A DNA stretch of 64,000 nucleotides from contig CM043961.1 of NCBI GenBank assembly GCA_014529385.2, forward strand, positions 13,714,978 through 13,778,977, written 5' to 3'. The position numbers and the translations under genes were made by a program. The notes beneath the pieces were generated by a model. The model did no database searches, was not told the DNA's origin, and worked only from the letters and a program-made list of their open reading frames with translations. The number at the start of each line of letters is the position of its first letter. Within the stretch, counting starts at the first letter, position 1. Source of the stretch: Adiantum capillus-veneris. Lineage: Eukaryota > Streptophyta > Polypodiopsida > Polypodiales > Pteridaceae. This document shows, piece by piece, positions 1-11,570 of this stretch.

Positions 1-84
1 AAAGTCGCCATCTCGCCGAAACTAAGGTTTTCTGTAAATATCACTTTGAATCAGGTTTCCCTCACATTCCGAGGGGTTTCCATC

Positions 85-86
<2 letters not shown>

Positions 87-154
<68 letters not shown>
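87..154. repeat. (CT)n microsatellite
   Basis: This is an uninterrupted CT dinucleotide run of about 68 bp. Reading frames through it give only Ser-Leu or Arg-Glu repeats and are not genes. Confidence 0.95.
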
Positions 155-156
<2 letters not shown>

Positions 157-605
157 GGTGTGCAGTATTTGTGTCATTTTAAATCATCATTGTCAGCATC
201 GTAGCCGCTCAAAGCTAAGTGGTGCTTCCTGTTCATTTCTCGTGACGAGCTCGATGTGTACGGTCCTGGCGCGTAGAGGCCGTCGGGGCTGTTTTGCGCT
301 TTGCGCCCGTCAGTGTGTAGGTACACAAACATACTTTTCTTTCTTCTTGGAGCATCCACAATATATGGGCCTAATAGAGATGGGGTAGAGTTTGTCAAAC
401 CTAGAAATTTCCAGAAGCAAATGGCAAGGATTTCTTTGCAAGTGTTTGGTGTTCTCAATATGCAACAAGGTGAGGAGGCACGGAAGCCTACTAAGTTAAG
501 GGGGGGAAGAGATTCATGGAGAGTAAGTTCAAACAAGTGCATACAATCGCATAGAATTTTTATTGTGTTTTTATATAAAATTATAATATCTATTACTCAT
601 ACACA
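155..605. other. No recognised gene
   Basis: Short open frames exist on both strands here, but none shows a recognisable domain and they overlap one another. I see nothing further that can be supported. Confidence 0.6.
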
Positions 606-835
606 ATCACAAATGGTTTAGATATTAGAAAAGGTCTTGCTTAAATAATAAGGTGAAAGGTGCACATTACACATTATCATTTTAAAAAAAAGAAACATAC
701 ATTATACGACCCACTATACATACATAATCACAAATGGTCTATATATTAAGAAACGTTTCACTTAAATAATAAGATGAAAGGTACACATTGCACATTATCA
801 TTTGAAAAAAAGATACATTGAAAAAATAAAACAAA
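606..835. repeat. Two-copy tandem duplication, period ~121 bp
   Basis: The sequence starting at ATCACAAATGG (606) recurs at 727 with the same order of blocks: a TTAAATAATAAG block, then a GTGAAAGG/ATGAAAGG block, then CACATTATCATTT followed by an A run. The copies differ by scattered substitutions, so the duplication is not recent. Confidence 0.8.
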
Positions 836-996
836 AGAATATTTTAATGCCTTCATAAAAAAGATAGCTAGATTTAATAAGCATAGAAAATAATAAAACA
901 ATTCAATGAAATGAATCTTTGTGAAGTCCTTAAATGAAAGGACTCTTTACAAATCAAAATATTCGAAACATTTATTGAATCCAATATTCACATCAT

Positions 997-1300
997 GATC
1001 AAACTCCTGTGAATACACTCTTTAATCCTTTGTTCTCTAAAGCTTTTTCCAAACATGCCAAAAAAAGAAATGCTGCTTTGGGAAATAGCATCTAAAAGGC
1101 CGTGATTTGTTTCTCTTCAAAATTGTTAAGGCTCTCTTGGGGAACACATGGATCAAACTCCTATGAATACACTCTTTGATCCTTTGTTCTCTAATTATTT
1201 TTCCAAAAGGCCAAAAGAATGAATGCACCTTTGGAAAATAGAATTTGAAATGTCGTGATTTATTTCTCTTTAAAATTGTTAGGTCTCTCTTGAGGGAAAC
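997..1300. repeat. Two-copy tandem duplication, period ~154 bp
   Basis: The block beginning GATCAAACTCCTGTGAATAC at 997 recurs at 1151. Both copies then carry a TCCTTTGTTCTCTAA block, a diverged CAAA-rich block, and a CGTGATTTGTTTCTCTT-like block near the end. Copies are clearly diverged. No coding potential is evident. Confidence 0.85.
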
Positions 1301-3159
1301 ATGTTTAGCAAAATTAGAGTTGAACGACCCTCACCGACATGGATACTAAGGCCTTTAGCATGCCAAAAAGGAGCCTTGTGTGACGATGGTTCTTTTGAGA
1401 CTCATCAAAATGCAATTAACAAGATTGTTATGTTGGCAAAGATGCCTAAGAAGGTGATAGAGCAACATGTGGAGCTAATGCTGAGAAACATGGTATCTTA
1501 GGGATAATTTTCTTGAATATACTTGTACATGATGCTTCCATTGAGTCGTTTAAGTGAAAATATAAGTTTCATCTCTTTCTTTTTTTTGTATTACTCACCA
1601 ATAGGTGAGTTGGAAATAAATTAAAAACCAAAACACTTAAAACATTATCTCATACAAAACATGTGCCATGAGAGCCTGCCATCCAAACAAAGAGCAAACA
1701 GTTCAGGGCTTTTACAGGGATCCCTTACCCACCACAGACTTACATCCTTGACAAATGAGTATTCCTTGAATGCGAATGTGGAATGTACAAGATTTCATAG
1801 AAAATATATACCAAAGCCCTTGTTTCTCACTCATAGTAGATGATAGTACAGAAAGTGGATGTATTAAGTTCTCCATAAAGAAATGTATAAAGTAACCTCA
1901 AGCTTGTGTCGAGATTTGAGGAATTGTGCTATACAACAAGAAGCTAAATAATCCCATACATAGATGAGCCACCCCTTACACACCGGTAGCAAATTGCAGC
2001 CATGATGGTGAGAATTGCTCAATTCCACTATTGGGATTGTATCAATCTTTGTTTTGATTCATTTTGCAAGTTTAATATTTCCTGCTTGTATATTTGTGAT
2101 AGGGAGATCCTCTCTCCTCCATAATACGAGTACGAGGCAACTCAAACACTGTCAAATCTCACTCTCTATATCTCTCTAAGCATTAAATTTTGTAGCTTTC
2201 CTTGTTTTGCAATGCAAGGCAACATATACACCAAACATGAATTTCAAGATACCTCATATTGAATAGGAAATTTTGGGTTATAGCTTCATATGGGCAACTT
2301 TTGATGTAAGTTGGCTCACCAAAAGGGTAGAGCCTCCTCTTAATTAAGCATGTCAAGAGTCAATTAACACATCATGACTCTGTTGAATTGATTTTGGGGA
2401 TGATCTTCTTACATGAAGTATGTGCATGTACCATAGGGGGGAGGGATTCTCCTAGGATGGCATCTTCAATTAGGCTCAGCGTGTGGGTATGAGTTTGCTA
2501 CTGCATCATTCAATGTCTCGGTCAATGAAGTGGTGATCTCATTCAATGAGAGTCGTGTCTTGGCTAATGTACATAAATGACCATAGATCTCTTCTATATA
2601 AACAAATTCAATCTCTGGTGTAAATGTATGTGTAGATGTATATCGGGTATGTGTCCTCCTCCTTGACACTTGAGCTGAACTATACTAAAAGAAGATTGGA
2701 AATGTCAAAAGAGCATGATCCACCACTACACCCACTTGTCTACTATGAAATCCTAAATGCATGGGATGAAGTTTGGTTGTGCGATGAAATAGTACCGAGC
2801 AAGGCAAACTAAGTCATACTCACACCATCAAGCTGTGTTGCTAGCAAAGCCACATGTTGCTACCTTCATTATTTCCCAGCTAGTTCTCCATCATCAATAG
2901 CTCTTCATCCCATCAATGTTGCTCATTGTTGTTGATGTTACTATAAGCCACCATTATTGATACAATTTGATCTGGTTTTCTTCAATTATATGGTATACTA
3001 GAATTTAAACGACAAACTCCATGCCACAACCATGTTGGTGCTCTAGAAAAGGACATTCTAGACACAAATCTCGTCAAAAAAAATTTAAACTTTCATGAGA
3101 ACGCCACATTTGGCATACATGTTGACCAAATCATTGCCAAAGTAAGACAAGGTTTGGCA
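1301..3159. other. AT-rich intergenic DNA, no gene recognised
   Basis: This stretch has short A/T runs and only short open frames without recognisable motifs. A faint continuation of the PPR relic to its right is possible near 3100-3159, but I could not establish it. Confidence 0.5.
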
Positions 3160-5010
3160 AACATCCCTTGAGTTTTCTCACCCATGTCAACATCTTGCTC
3201 AATGCCTCATGCCTTCAAGGTGCACTTAAAGATGATTTCACTTTTCCTCTGTTGAAACAATCCCCATCTTACTTGCCATATTCATTTGGGCATATCTTCC
3301 AGTCAACATGCTCCAAGAGATCACATCTTAGACAGGAAGCTCATCAACGACAACACATTTTTGTGCTCTCAAGAGGGCAGTCCATTTTGCAAATTTCCAA
3401 GCAAGACATGTTTTTCCCAATAGCCTAGCAATCTCATCCAGCAAGTGCAAATCTTACTTGACCAGCTCTTGCTTGGCATATCCTCCTAAATCATTCCAAT
3501 CTTGAGGCTTCCTTTGGCCAGGATTCCACTTTGTATCCATCAAAAGCAGCTCAGAAGATTCTTGGCCCTGCTCGTGCTTGACATATTGTCCAATCAGTGT
3601 GTTCCATGAGATAACATGTAGGAAGGAATCTCATCATTAACATTCTATGCTTTTGTGAGGCTGCCACATTGGCATACATAGGAATAAAATCATTTTCAAG
3701 CAAATGTTTCTTCAAATGCCCCGTAGTAGCAATCTCCTTGTGAATTCTCTTGCCCATATCAATGTCTCACTCAATGCAATAGGCCTTCAAGGTGCAACCA
3801 TAAATGATTGCATTGGGAGAGAGATCCTTCATTCGCATCTATAAACACCCAAATCCTCCTTCCCACAACCATGTTGGGCATATTCTTTGACAGTCCTTCA
3901 AGGTGCAACCATAAGTGATTGCATCGGGAGAAAGAGCCTTCAATCTACATCTGTAAATGCCCAGAGCTTCCTTCCCACAACCATGTTGGGCATATTTTGC
4001 AATCAATACCAAAGAGACAACACCTGAGCGATGAATCTTATCAAGCATACAATTTGAAATACATATTGACCAAATAATTGTCAAGTCTAGACATGTTTCT
4101 CCAATAGCCCTTGACTAGTGATCTCATGTAGCAAGTCAAAATCTTCCTCGTCCAGCCCTTGCTAAGCATATCCTCCTAAAGAAATCCAACTTTGAGGCTT
4201 CTTCCAGGGAGAAACCCTAACTTTGCATCCACTGAAAACAAACTAGAGCTTCTTGGCAATGCGCTTGCTAGGTATATAGTGCAATTAATGCACTCAACAA
4301 GATGACACCTAGGACAAGAAGCTCATCAATAGTTTTTTGTGCTTTTATAGGGACATCGGATTTGGCATACATATCATGCAGAGTATAATCAAGCACTACA
4401 TGTTTCTCTAGCAGTCCTTGAGTGGCAACTCATCATAAATTCTTTGGCCCATGTCGGTGCCTTGCAAAATGTTAGAGGCCTTTACTTTAGCATTTGTTGA
4501 ACACAACCCTGAGGTTCTTTGGCATAGTCATGTTGGTCATATAATCCATTCTACGAGACAAATTCCATGCACAAAGCTTATCAGGTACCACACGAGTCTC
4601 GCTAGCACATATCGACCAAAGCACCTACAAGAAAGAAATGTCTCTCCAAAAGACCCGGATTAGAAATCTTATTGTAATCCAAGACTTGAAGAAGCAATGA
4701 TAGGTAATTGCATCTAGAGAGTTGTGACCTTCAACTCTCATCTATCGGAGCTTTGTTGCCATGGTTATGTTCTGCTTATACATCCATTACTGCATTCCAA
4801 GGCACAACATCCTATATTGCACATAAACCTCTTCAAGTAGCACCACATTTGGTGTACATATCAGCCAAATCACCACCAACAAAGGCAAGCAACCCATGAT
4901 TAGCAATCTCATCGTGAATTCTTTCACGCGTGCATGTAAATCCTTCAAGGTGCACAAATAGGTAATTTCATTCTGTAAAAGGCTCCATATGCTTATGTGC
5001 ATCTATAGTC
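3160..5010 (-). pseudogene. Degenerate pentatricopeptide repeat (PPR) gene
   Basis: Minus-strand frames carry PPR-like segments. Frame pieces at 3839-4084 (YAQHGCGKEALGIYR, then LSPDAITYGCTLKDC), 3551-3757 (MGKRIHKEIATTGHLKKHLL, then MYANVA) and 4787-5002 (NEITYLCTLKDLHARV) match the usual plant PPR pattern: a helix pair with 'NALI.GYAQHG..EAL', 'P..VTF..ILKAC' and 'G..IH.EI...G'. The 'CCCACAACCATGTTGGGCATAT' neighbourhood occurs twice about 100 bp apart, close to one 35-residue repeat. Frames shift repeatedly and stops are frequent, so no functional product is expected. PPR proteins bind organellar RNA; that role is family knowledge only. The 5' side of the relic lies to the right. Limits are approximate. 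Confidence 0.7.
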
Positions 5011-5135
5011 AAAGATCATAGCATCAAGATACAACTCATACTACTCGTAATGATATTCGTGAAGTGGATGATGATAGATGGAAATGATTAGATATCTGCT
5101 ATTGTAGAGCCCCGTCTAGATTGGACATCCCCTCC

Positions 5136-5815
<680 letters not shown>

Positions 5816-5817
5816 TT

Positions 5818-6275
5818 TTAGGGGAAATTACCAAAAGTACCTCTCTAATATGTGGAAATTCACAAAATACCCCTCAAATTTTAAAAATTCTCAAAATACC
5901 CCCAATATTTTGTCATAAATTCCTAGAATGCCCTTCAAATTTCCCAAAATAACCCTGGTTGTGAGATTCAATTTCTCCAAAGATAAAAATGATTGTACAT
6001 TTTTACAAGAAGATTGATTGTCTATCAATACAAGATGCTAAAACTAGAATTTGAATTGGTTATGCAGGCTTTGGCAATGAATTGCTTCATTATTTTTAGA
6101 CATAATTGCCTTTTTGCCATGTAATTTGTTACAAATTTCATGCTAAGCACTCAAAAACAAATCTCAATTGTCAAAAAGGAATAAAGATTAGAAAATATGA
6201 GCAATCCAACACAATAGATACAAGGGTATTTCCACAAATAAGAGGGCTATTTTGGTAATCTTCCCTCAATTTTAA
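5818..6275. mobile_element. MITE-like TIR element, copy 1
   Basis: The left end reads GGGGAAATTACCAAAAGTAC with CTCTAATATGTGGAAATTC soon after. The right end carries the reverse complement (CCACAAATAAGAGGG, then TTTGGTAATCTTCCC), giving imperfect terminal inverted repeats of roughly 40-50 bp. The element is about 450 bp and has no coding capacity. Such AT-rich 'GGG..AAATTACC' ends with C-runs resemble Mutator-like or other plant MITEs; the superfamily is inferred. I could not identify a clear target-site duplication. It lies next to a second copy in opposite orientation. Confidence 0.65.
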
Positions 6276-6295
6276 ACCATAATATGTTTACAAAC

Positions 6296-6722
6296 AAAAT
6301 TACAAAACTACCCCTCCAATTTCAAAAATTCCCACAATACCCCTTTGTCTATTTTGGGTGGATTGCTTTGGATTTTTTTTATTCTATTCCATTTGGCAAT
6401 TGAGATTCATTTTTCAATGCTTAATACATAATTTCTCATGAGTTAGCTAGCAAAAATAGGCAATTTTCTCTAAAAATAATAAAGCATTTCATTATCAAAG
6501 CCTACATAACCAGCTCAAACTCTAGTTTTAACATCTTACAATGATAGATAATCAATCTTCTTATGAAAAGCTACAAAATAATTTGTTTTTGGAGATGTTT
6601 AGTCTCCTACCCAAGGGTATTTCGAAAAATTTAAAGGGTCTTTTGGAAGTTTTTGGCAAAAGATGGGGGGTATTTTGGGAATTTCCACAAATTAGAGGGG
6701 TATTCTGGTTTTTTTTTCTTTT
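6296..6722. mobile_element. MITE-like TIR element, copy 2 (inverted relative to copy 1)
   Basis: The left end (ACTACCCCTCCAATTTC) and right end (CCACAAATTAGAGGGGTATT) are again imperfect inverted repeats of the same family. The interior, read on the minus strand, matches the interior of copy 1 (for example AAGAAGATTGATT, GTTAAAACTAGAGTTTG/GCTAAAACTAGAATTTG and TCTCAATTG). Two copies inserted side by side in opposite orientation give a long imperfect palindrome centred near 6285. Confidence 0.65.
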
Positions 6723-6799
6723 GTAAAACAGCATGCCCACTCAATTTTATTGCTAGCCATTCTTTGGACTTAAAAAATTGAGTGGGCATGACTTAAAAT

Positions 6800-7095
6800 T
6801 TTGAATTGTGAAAAATGTTTTTCTCACTAAAAGAGCAATGTGCACTCTCTTAAGTAGATGTGTGAAAGAAACTTCAAATTTTGAAAATAGTTTTCACATC
6901 AAAGTTAAAATGTTGCACTCTCCTAAGTAAATGTTTCTTAAATAGTTGAAGTTTACAAAATATTTTTCTCACTAAAAGAGTAATTTGCACTCTCCTTATC
7001 AAAATGTTTTTTAAAAAGTGCAAATTCACAAAAACTCAGCCCCCATTAAAAGAGTAGGATGTACTCTGCTAAGTAAATGTGTGAATAAATCCTAT
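6800..7095. repeat. Degenerate tandem repeat, period ~75 bp, about four units
   Basis: Units share 'CACTAAAAGAG.AAT.TGCACTCT' and 'TAAGTAAATGTGTGAA' blocks at about 6822, 6900, 6970 and 7045. Divergence is high. No coding potential is seen. Confidence 0.6.
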
Positions 7096-8535
7096 CTTGT
7101 AGTCTATTTTTTGACCTTTAAGTAAAAATTGTGCGCTTCATCAACACCAACAATGAAATAAACTTGGCATGAATAAATATACAATCCTCTAAATGTTATG
7201 AAAATGTGTGGAAAGGAAATCAACTTTGAAAAATATATGGCATCTCAAGTGAACAATGTGCACTCTACTTAATCAATGTGTTTCCAAAAATCAATACCAG
7301 CGAGATTTAAAATAAGTTTAATACATGGTTCTCTTTGCTTAGCCTTCGAATGTTTGAGTGTGGGTATGCATGTTTATGAATGAGTATATGTGTGCAATTA
7401 TGTATGTATGTTTGTTTACATTTGTAGTGTATATATAATTTATGTGAATGTATATATGCATATTGCAGTGTATTTTTAGGTCTTTGAAAGTATATATGTG
7501 TGTGTTTTGCATTTTAAATTGAGTGAATGCACATTTGTAGGTGTAGGTGTGTGTGTATTTATGAGAACATTTATGTGAATTTTTGTAGGAGAGTATTTGT
7601 GTGTTTCTATATGTATGTTGGGGGGTAGTATCTATGCATATTTTTATGTTTTTATTGGTCTGTGAGGGTTAGTACTAAATAACACCTTGGTATCCTAAGA
7701 GAAGAGATTAGAGTAGGAGGGATCAAGATAATAGAAACTCTAGATCTTCAAAAGGGCATCAACCATAGGAACTTGGGTTGTCCAATGTTTATTTGGGTAG
7801 GGTTTCATGTGTCATAAATCATGGTTGTCTTGTGCATCTTGTGTGCTTTGTGATAAAAAAGAAGGGATTGTTTATCTTGTGTGCTTTGTGATAAAAAAGA
7901 AGGGATTGTTTATGTATTAGAAACTACCACAAGTTGGATTGTTAATGCAAAAGATGTTGTGAAGAGAGATTAAGAGATATGGATTAAGGTTGTTTCCATA
8001 ACTTGGAATAACATTAGGCTTTCCATAATGTATGTGGGCCAAAAGACAGCGCAAGATCTTCTACCGATAAAAAGAAGCATTCGGATGAGGAGTTTAATCA
8101 ACCTTCAACAAGGCCTTTTGGGATTATCATCGGAAAGGAGGATGAAAATGTCTCCTCTAGGCAACAATTAAAGAGAATGAGTTCGTGGCCAAAGATGTGA
8201 AGCCAAGCAGTGAATAGCATCAAGGCTCTTCGGAGTGACATTGAAGAAGAACTTGAAATAGAGTTCAATGAGGATGAACCAGTCTTCTAAAGAGGGCAAA
8301 CAAGGTATTCCACTCATTTGTCACCTATGAAAATCTTAAGAAATCCAAATGGTTCATTTCAGAGTGCTACAATGACACAATCTACTTTAGCCAAGGAGGG
8401 GAATCTATGGGAATAGTAGTGTAGGGTCATGCTTCAGAGGGATTCAACAAGAAAATTTTCTTGAGCCAAAAAGAGGAGAGAGTTACAAGGGCAACACCAC
8501 AAGGCCATGCTATATTCCTTGGGAAGTTCCCATGA
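7096..8535. other. Intergenic DNA with a 38 bp perfect tandem duplication
   Basis: A 38 bp unit at 7838-7875 is repeated at 7876-7913. TG-rich low-complexity sequence lies at 7350-7660. A plus-strand stretch at about 8287-8530 reads with only one stop over 80 codons, but I recognise no family in it. Confidence 0.5.
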
Positions 8536-8540
8536 TGCAA

Positions 8541-8690
8541 AACCATAAACATAACCTGTTTGCCATACCATAACCATTACCATAACTTGCTTGTCATACC
8601 ATAACCATAATAGCCATACCATCATTGCACAACCATAACCATAACCATAACCATCACATGATTGCCAAATCTTAACCATAACATCTGTGT
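8541..8690. repeat. CCATAA-type degenerate minisatellite
   Basis: There are many copies of the hexamer CCATAA or ACCATA, interrupted by CTTGC and TGCCATA blocks, with a perfect short run near 8633-8660. Minus-strand frames across it give YG repeats, an artefact. Confidence 0.8.
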
Positions 8691-8968
8691 GCCATACCAT
8701 ATACATAAGCACTACAAAACTGTACATTTGCAAACAATCACTGAGTGAGAAGACCCTCATGGTAGTGCCTCCCAGTCTACGTCCTCTCCCTCCTCCTGGG
8801 TCAAAAAGGCAAGTCCATGCTTGTATCCATACTTCTCCTCTCGGCAATGTCGGAATACGCTTCTTGGCAACTTCTTGCAAAGTTATGGTTTAATCATTAG
8901 ATAAATCTTCAAATAACATATATGTTTTCCATAATTTAAAGCATACGTATAATACTTACAAACTCATG

Positions 8969-9400
8969 TCAAAGCGTATCATAGCCTCCACTCCCAAGGT
9001 GTGACGCTCCAGCAGACTCCAAACGTGCTCTCGCTGCATCTCTCTGCTGTTGAAATCTCTGAGGATTGTATTGTGTCTCTCGTGCAATCCCCGCCCACTC
9101 CTTTGCGTCCAACCATGCCGACTTGGGACTGACATCATTGTACTTGTCTCTCGCCTCTGACTGATGGTGTGACATTGTGGACTTTGCCACGCTCAAAATC
9201 CAGGGGCTCGAGACTGGATCGTACCCCTCTGCTGGCATGTACTCTCTGTGAATGGCCTCGACGATGTAATTCTTTATTTCAACATCGAGGTTATCCCAAA
9301 CCTCCATCAAGAGTGACCAAACTACATCGTACAGAGCTATCGAATCCTCTGTTGCATGGCCTTTCCGATTCTATCCGCCACAACAGTCCCATCCCTGCTC
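8969..9400 (-). pseudogene. Plant En/Spm-like (Transposase_24-type) transposase fragment
   Basis: A 113-residue minus-strand frame (8969-9310) reads WDNLDVEIKNYIVEAIHREY, then SHHQSEARDKYND, then WLDAKEWAGIARE, and ends RARLESAGASHLGSGGYDTL. The order (a helix with W..LD...K.YI, a K/R-rich Y block, a W...W block, then R..ARARL..H..GSGGY) resembles the conserved C-terminal domain of plant Ptta/En/Spm transposases. Upstream, another frame carries PSKVYKSRDGTVVADRIGKA before stops. The fragment is isolated and without TIRs that I could find. The family assignment is by pattern only; an unrelated repeat-derived protein is possible. Confidence 0.42.
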
Positions 9401-9519
9401 TTATACACCTTGCTGGGATCATGCTCATGTGATCCCCAAGGTGTATATGGTGTGCCAATCGGTGAACTATCTATTGAAGAGAGTGGTGGATGCTCTCTTG
9501 GTGGAGTGGACGCATGTGT

Positions 9520-10170
9520 CTAAGGATGGTATTTATTGTGTCCAAGGATGGTATTTCTATGGATCCAAGTAAGATCAAAGTTGTCATAGCATGGCCTATT
9601 CCAAAATCAGTAAAGAAAGTAAGTGGCTTTCTTGGTTTGACAAGATGGTATCGTACTTTTATTGAAAGCTATGCAAAAATTTTATCTCCATTGGCTAATA
9701 TCCTTAAGAAAACTAAAGTGTTTACTTGGAATGAATGTTCTCAAACTAGTTTTAAGAAACTCAAAGAAGCTTTGGTGAATGCTCCAATATTAAATCTTTT
9801 GGATTTCTCAAAGACATTCACTATGCTCATTGATGCAAGTTGACAAGCAATTGGTGGCGTTCTATCTCAAGAAGGATGGCCAGTAGCTTTTGAGTTTTGT
9901 AAGTTACGTACTCATGAGCTAAATTACCCTACACATGACTTGGAATTATTGGTCAGTGTGCATGCTCTTAAAGTATGGTGACATTATCTTCTTGGAAGGA
10001 GATTTGAGTTATATACATATCATAAAAGCTTCAAGTGGATCTACACTCATTCTGATCTTAATATGCGGCAACAAAAATGGATGGAGTTATCATGTGAATA
10101 TGATTTTGGAATTGAATATAAGCCTGGAAAGGAAAACCTTGTGACCGATGCTTTAAGTAAAATGAGTACT
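9520..10170 (+). pseudogene. Ty3-type pol relic: end of RT and RNase H
   Basis: The frame at 9490-9843 contains VSKDGISMDPSKIKVVIAWP and the connecting segment VKKVSGFLGLTRWYRTFIES, typical of the C-terminal end of Ty3/gypsy reverse transcriptase. It continues into the RNase H start (TMLIDAS), where a TGA interrupts. Downstream the frame reads QAIGGVLSQEG, THELNYPTHDLELL, a second TGA, then DLNMRQQKWMELSCEYDF and KPGKENLVTDALSK. The N-terminal RT, protease and gag are missing, so this is a 5'-truncated, inactivated copy. The left boundary near 9520 is inferred from where similarity starts. Confidence 0.88.
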
Positions 10171-10369
10171 TATAGCAACTATTGCAATCTCTACTTTCTC
10201 TTTAATTAACCTTATTCATGAAGGTATGTCTCAAGACACATATTACACAGCGATTCACTATTTAATGACCTTGAATAATCCCACAAAGAAGCAAGAAGGA
10301 AAATCAAATCCTTCCATGTTGAAGACAACGATCGTCTTTGTATCCCAAATAATGTTGGGATCAAACTTC

Positions 10370-11570
10370 AAATAATACAAGAAACTCACTATATAACCAC
10401 CGTAGAACATGTAAGCTACATTAAAATTTACGCTATTGTAAGAAATAGTTTCTTTTGGCCAGGATTATAGCGTGATGTGTTGAACTATGTTACAAGATGT
10501 TTAACATGTCAACGATTAAAATTGAACAAGTTCGATACCTTGGTAAGCTTCAACCTATTTACCACGTATGAAATGGAAATGCATATCCATGGATTTCATT
10601 ACAAGACTTCCTACATCTTTGGAATATGACTCTATTTTTGTGGTTGTTGATATGCTTACAAAAATGACCCATTTGTTTCTAGCCAAGACAACATTTACCG
10701 CTGCTAAGAATATAGCTCAAGTCTTCACGAAAGGTGTGTCTTTATGTATCATGGTTTACCTCGCCGTATAATTTTTGATCGTGATGCAAAGTTAACCTCT
10801 AATTTTTGCAAAGATTTATTCTCAGCTACAGGAACCCAGTTGGCCTTTAGTATCGCTTATCACCCTCAAACTGATGGGCAGACAGAAAGAACTAATCAAA
10901 CCACTGAGGATATGCTAAGAGCTTATTGTATGCATGAACAAAGTAAATGGACCAGATATTTGTATTTGGTTGAATTTGTGTATAATTCCTCATTCCAACG
11001 TTCAAGTGGAATGACTCCTTTTCAAGCATTATATGGTCAAGAGTGTCTTACTCCATTATTATGTATAGAACCTCTCATAAGGGTTTATGCATCCAAAGAC
11101 ATATTGGATATAATGCAATTACAGACAGACCTTATACGACAAGATATTAAGACTACTCAAGACAGACATAAAAGTTACATTGACCCTAAACGATCTACTC
11201 AACTCTTTGAAGAAGGAGATATGGTCATTTTGAAAGTGAAACCCAAACGTAGCTCTTTATCCATGGGTAAATATAAGAAGCTCAGTGCCAGATATTGTGG
11301 ACCTTTTGTAATCACAAAAAAGATCAATGAACAAGCTTACAGACTTTTGTTACCACCACACATAAAGGTACATAATGTTTTTCACATTAGCTTACTCAAG
11401 AGGTATGTACCTGATCCAAATCACATTCTTCATAATTCTCTATTATATACCTCTACCGATGGAACTTTTGAAGTACACCCGAATCAATTCTCCAAAGTAG
11501 AACTAAGCCTCTTCGCAATTGTGAACGCCTTGTTAAATGATCAACATATCTTGTGTCATAAAATCTAATA
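10370..11570 (+). pseudogene. Ty3-type integrase relic with chromodomain-region remnant
   Basis: The integrase zinc region is decayed (THYITTVEHVSY, then CLTCQRLKL). The catalytic core follows: SMDFITRLPTSLEYDSIFVV, a frameshift near 10744-10771, then IIFDRDAKLTSNF and HPQTDGQTERTNQTTEDMLR. The three acidic residues (D in MDF, D in FDRD, E in QTERT) are present. The C-terminal GPFVITKKI and HNVFHISLLKRYVPDPNHIL segments are typical of chromoviruses. A further shift near 11500 breaks the 'LQSRTKPLRNCERLVK' chromodomain-like end. Integrase joins element ends to host DNA; this copy cannot be functional as it stands. Confidence 0.88.

Noticed and set aside
7238-7254. 17 bp match (TGGCATCTCAAGTGAAC) to the LTR start of the TRIM-like element
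   Set aside because: The match does not extend clearly on either side. It could be a small LTR remnant but cannot be told from chance by eye.
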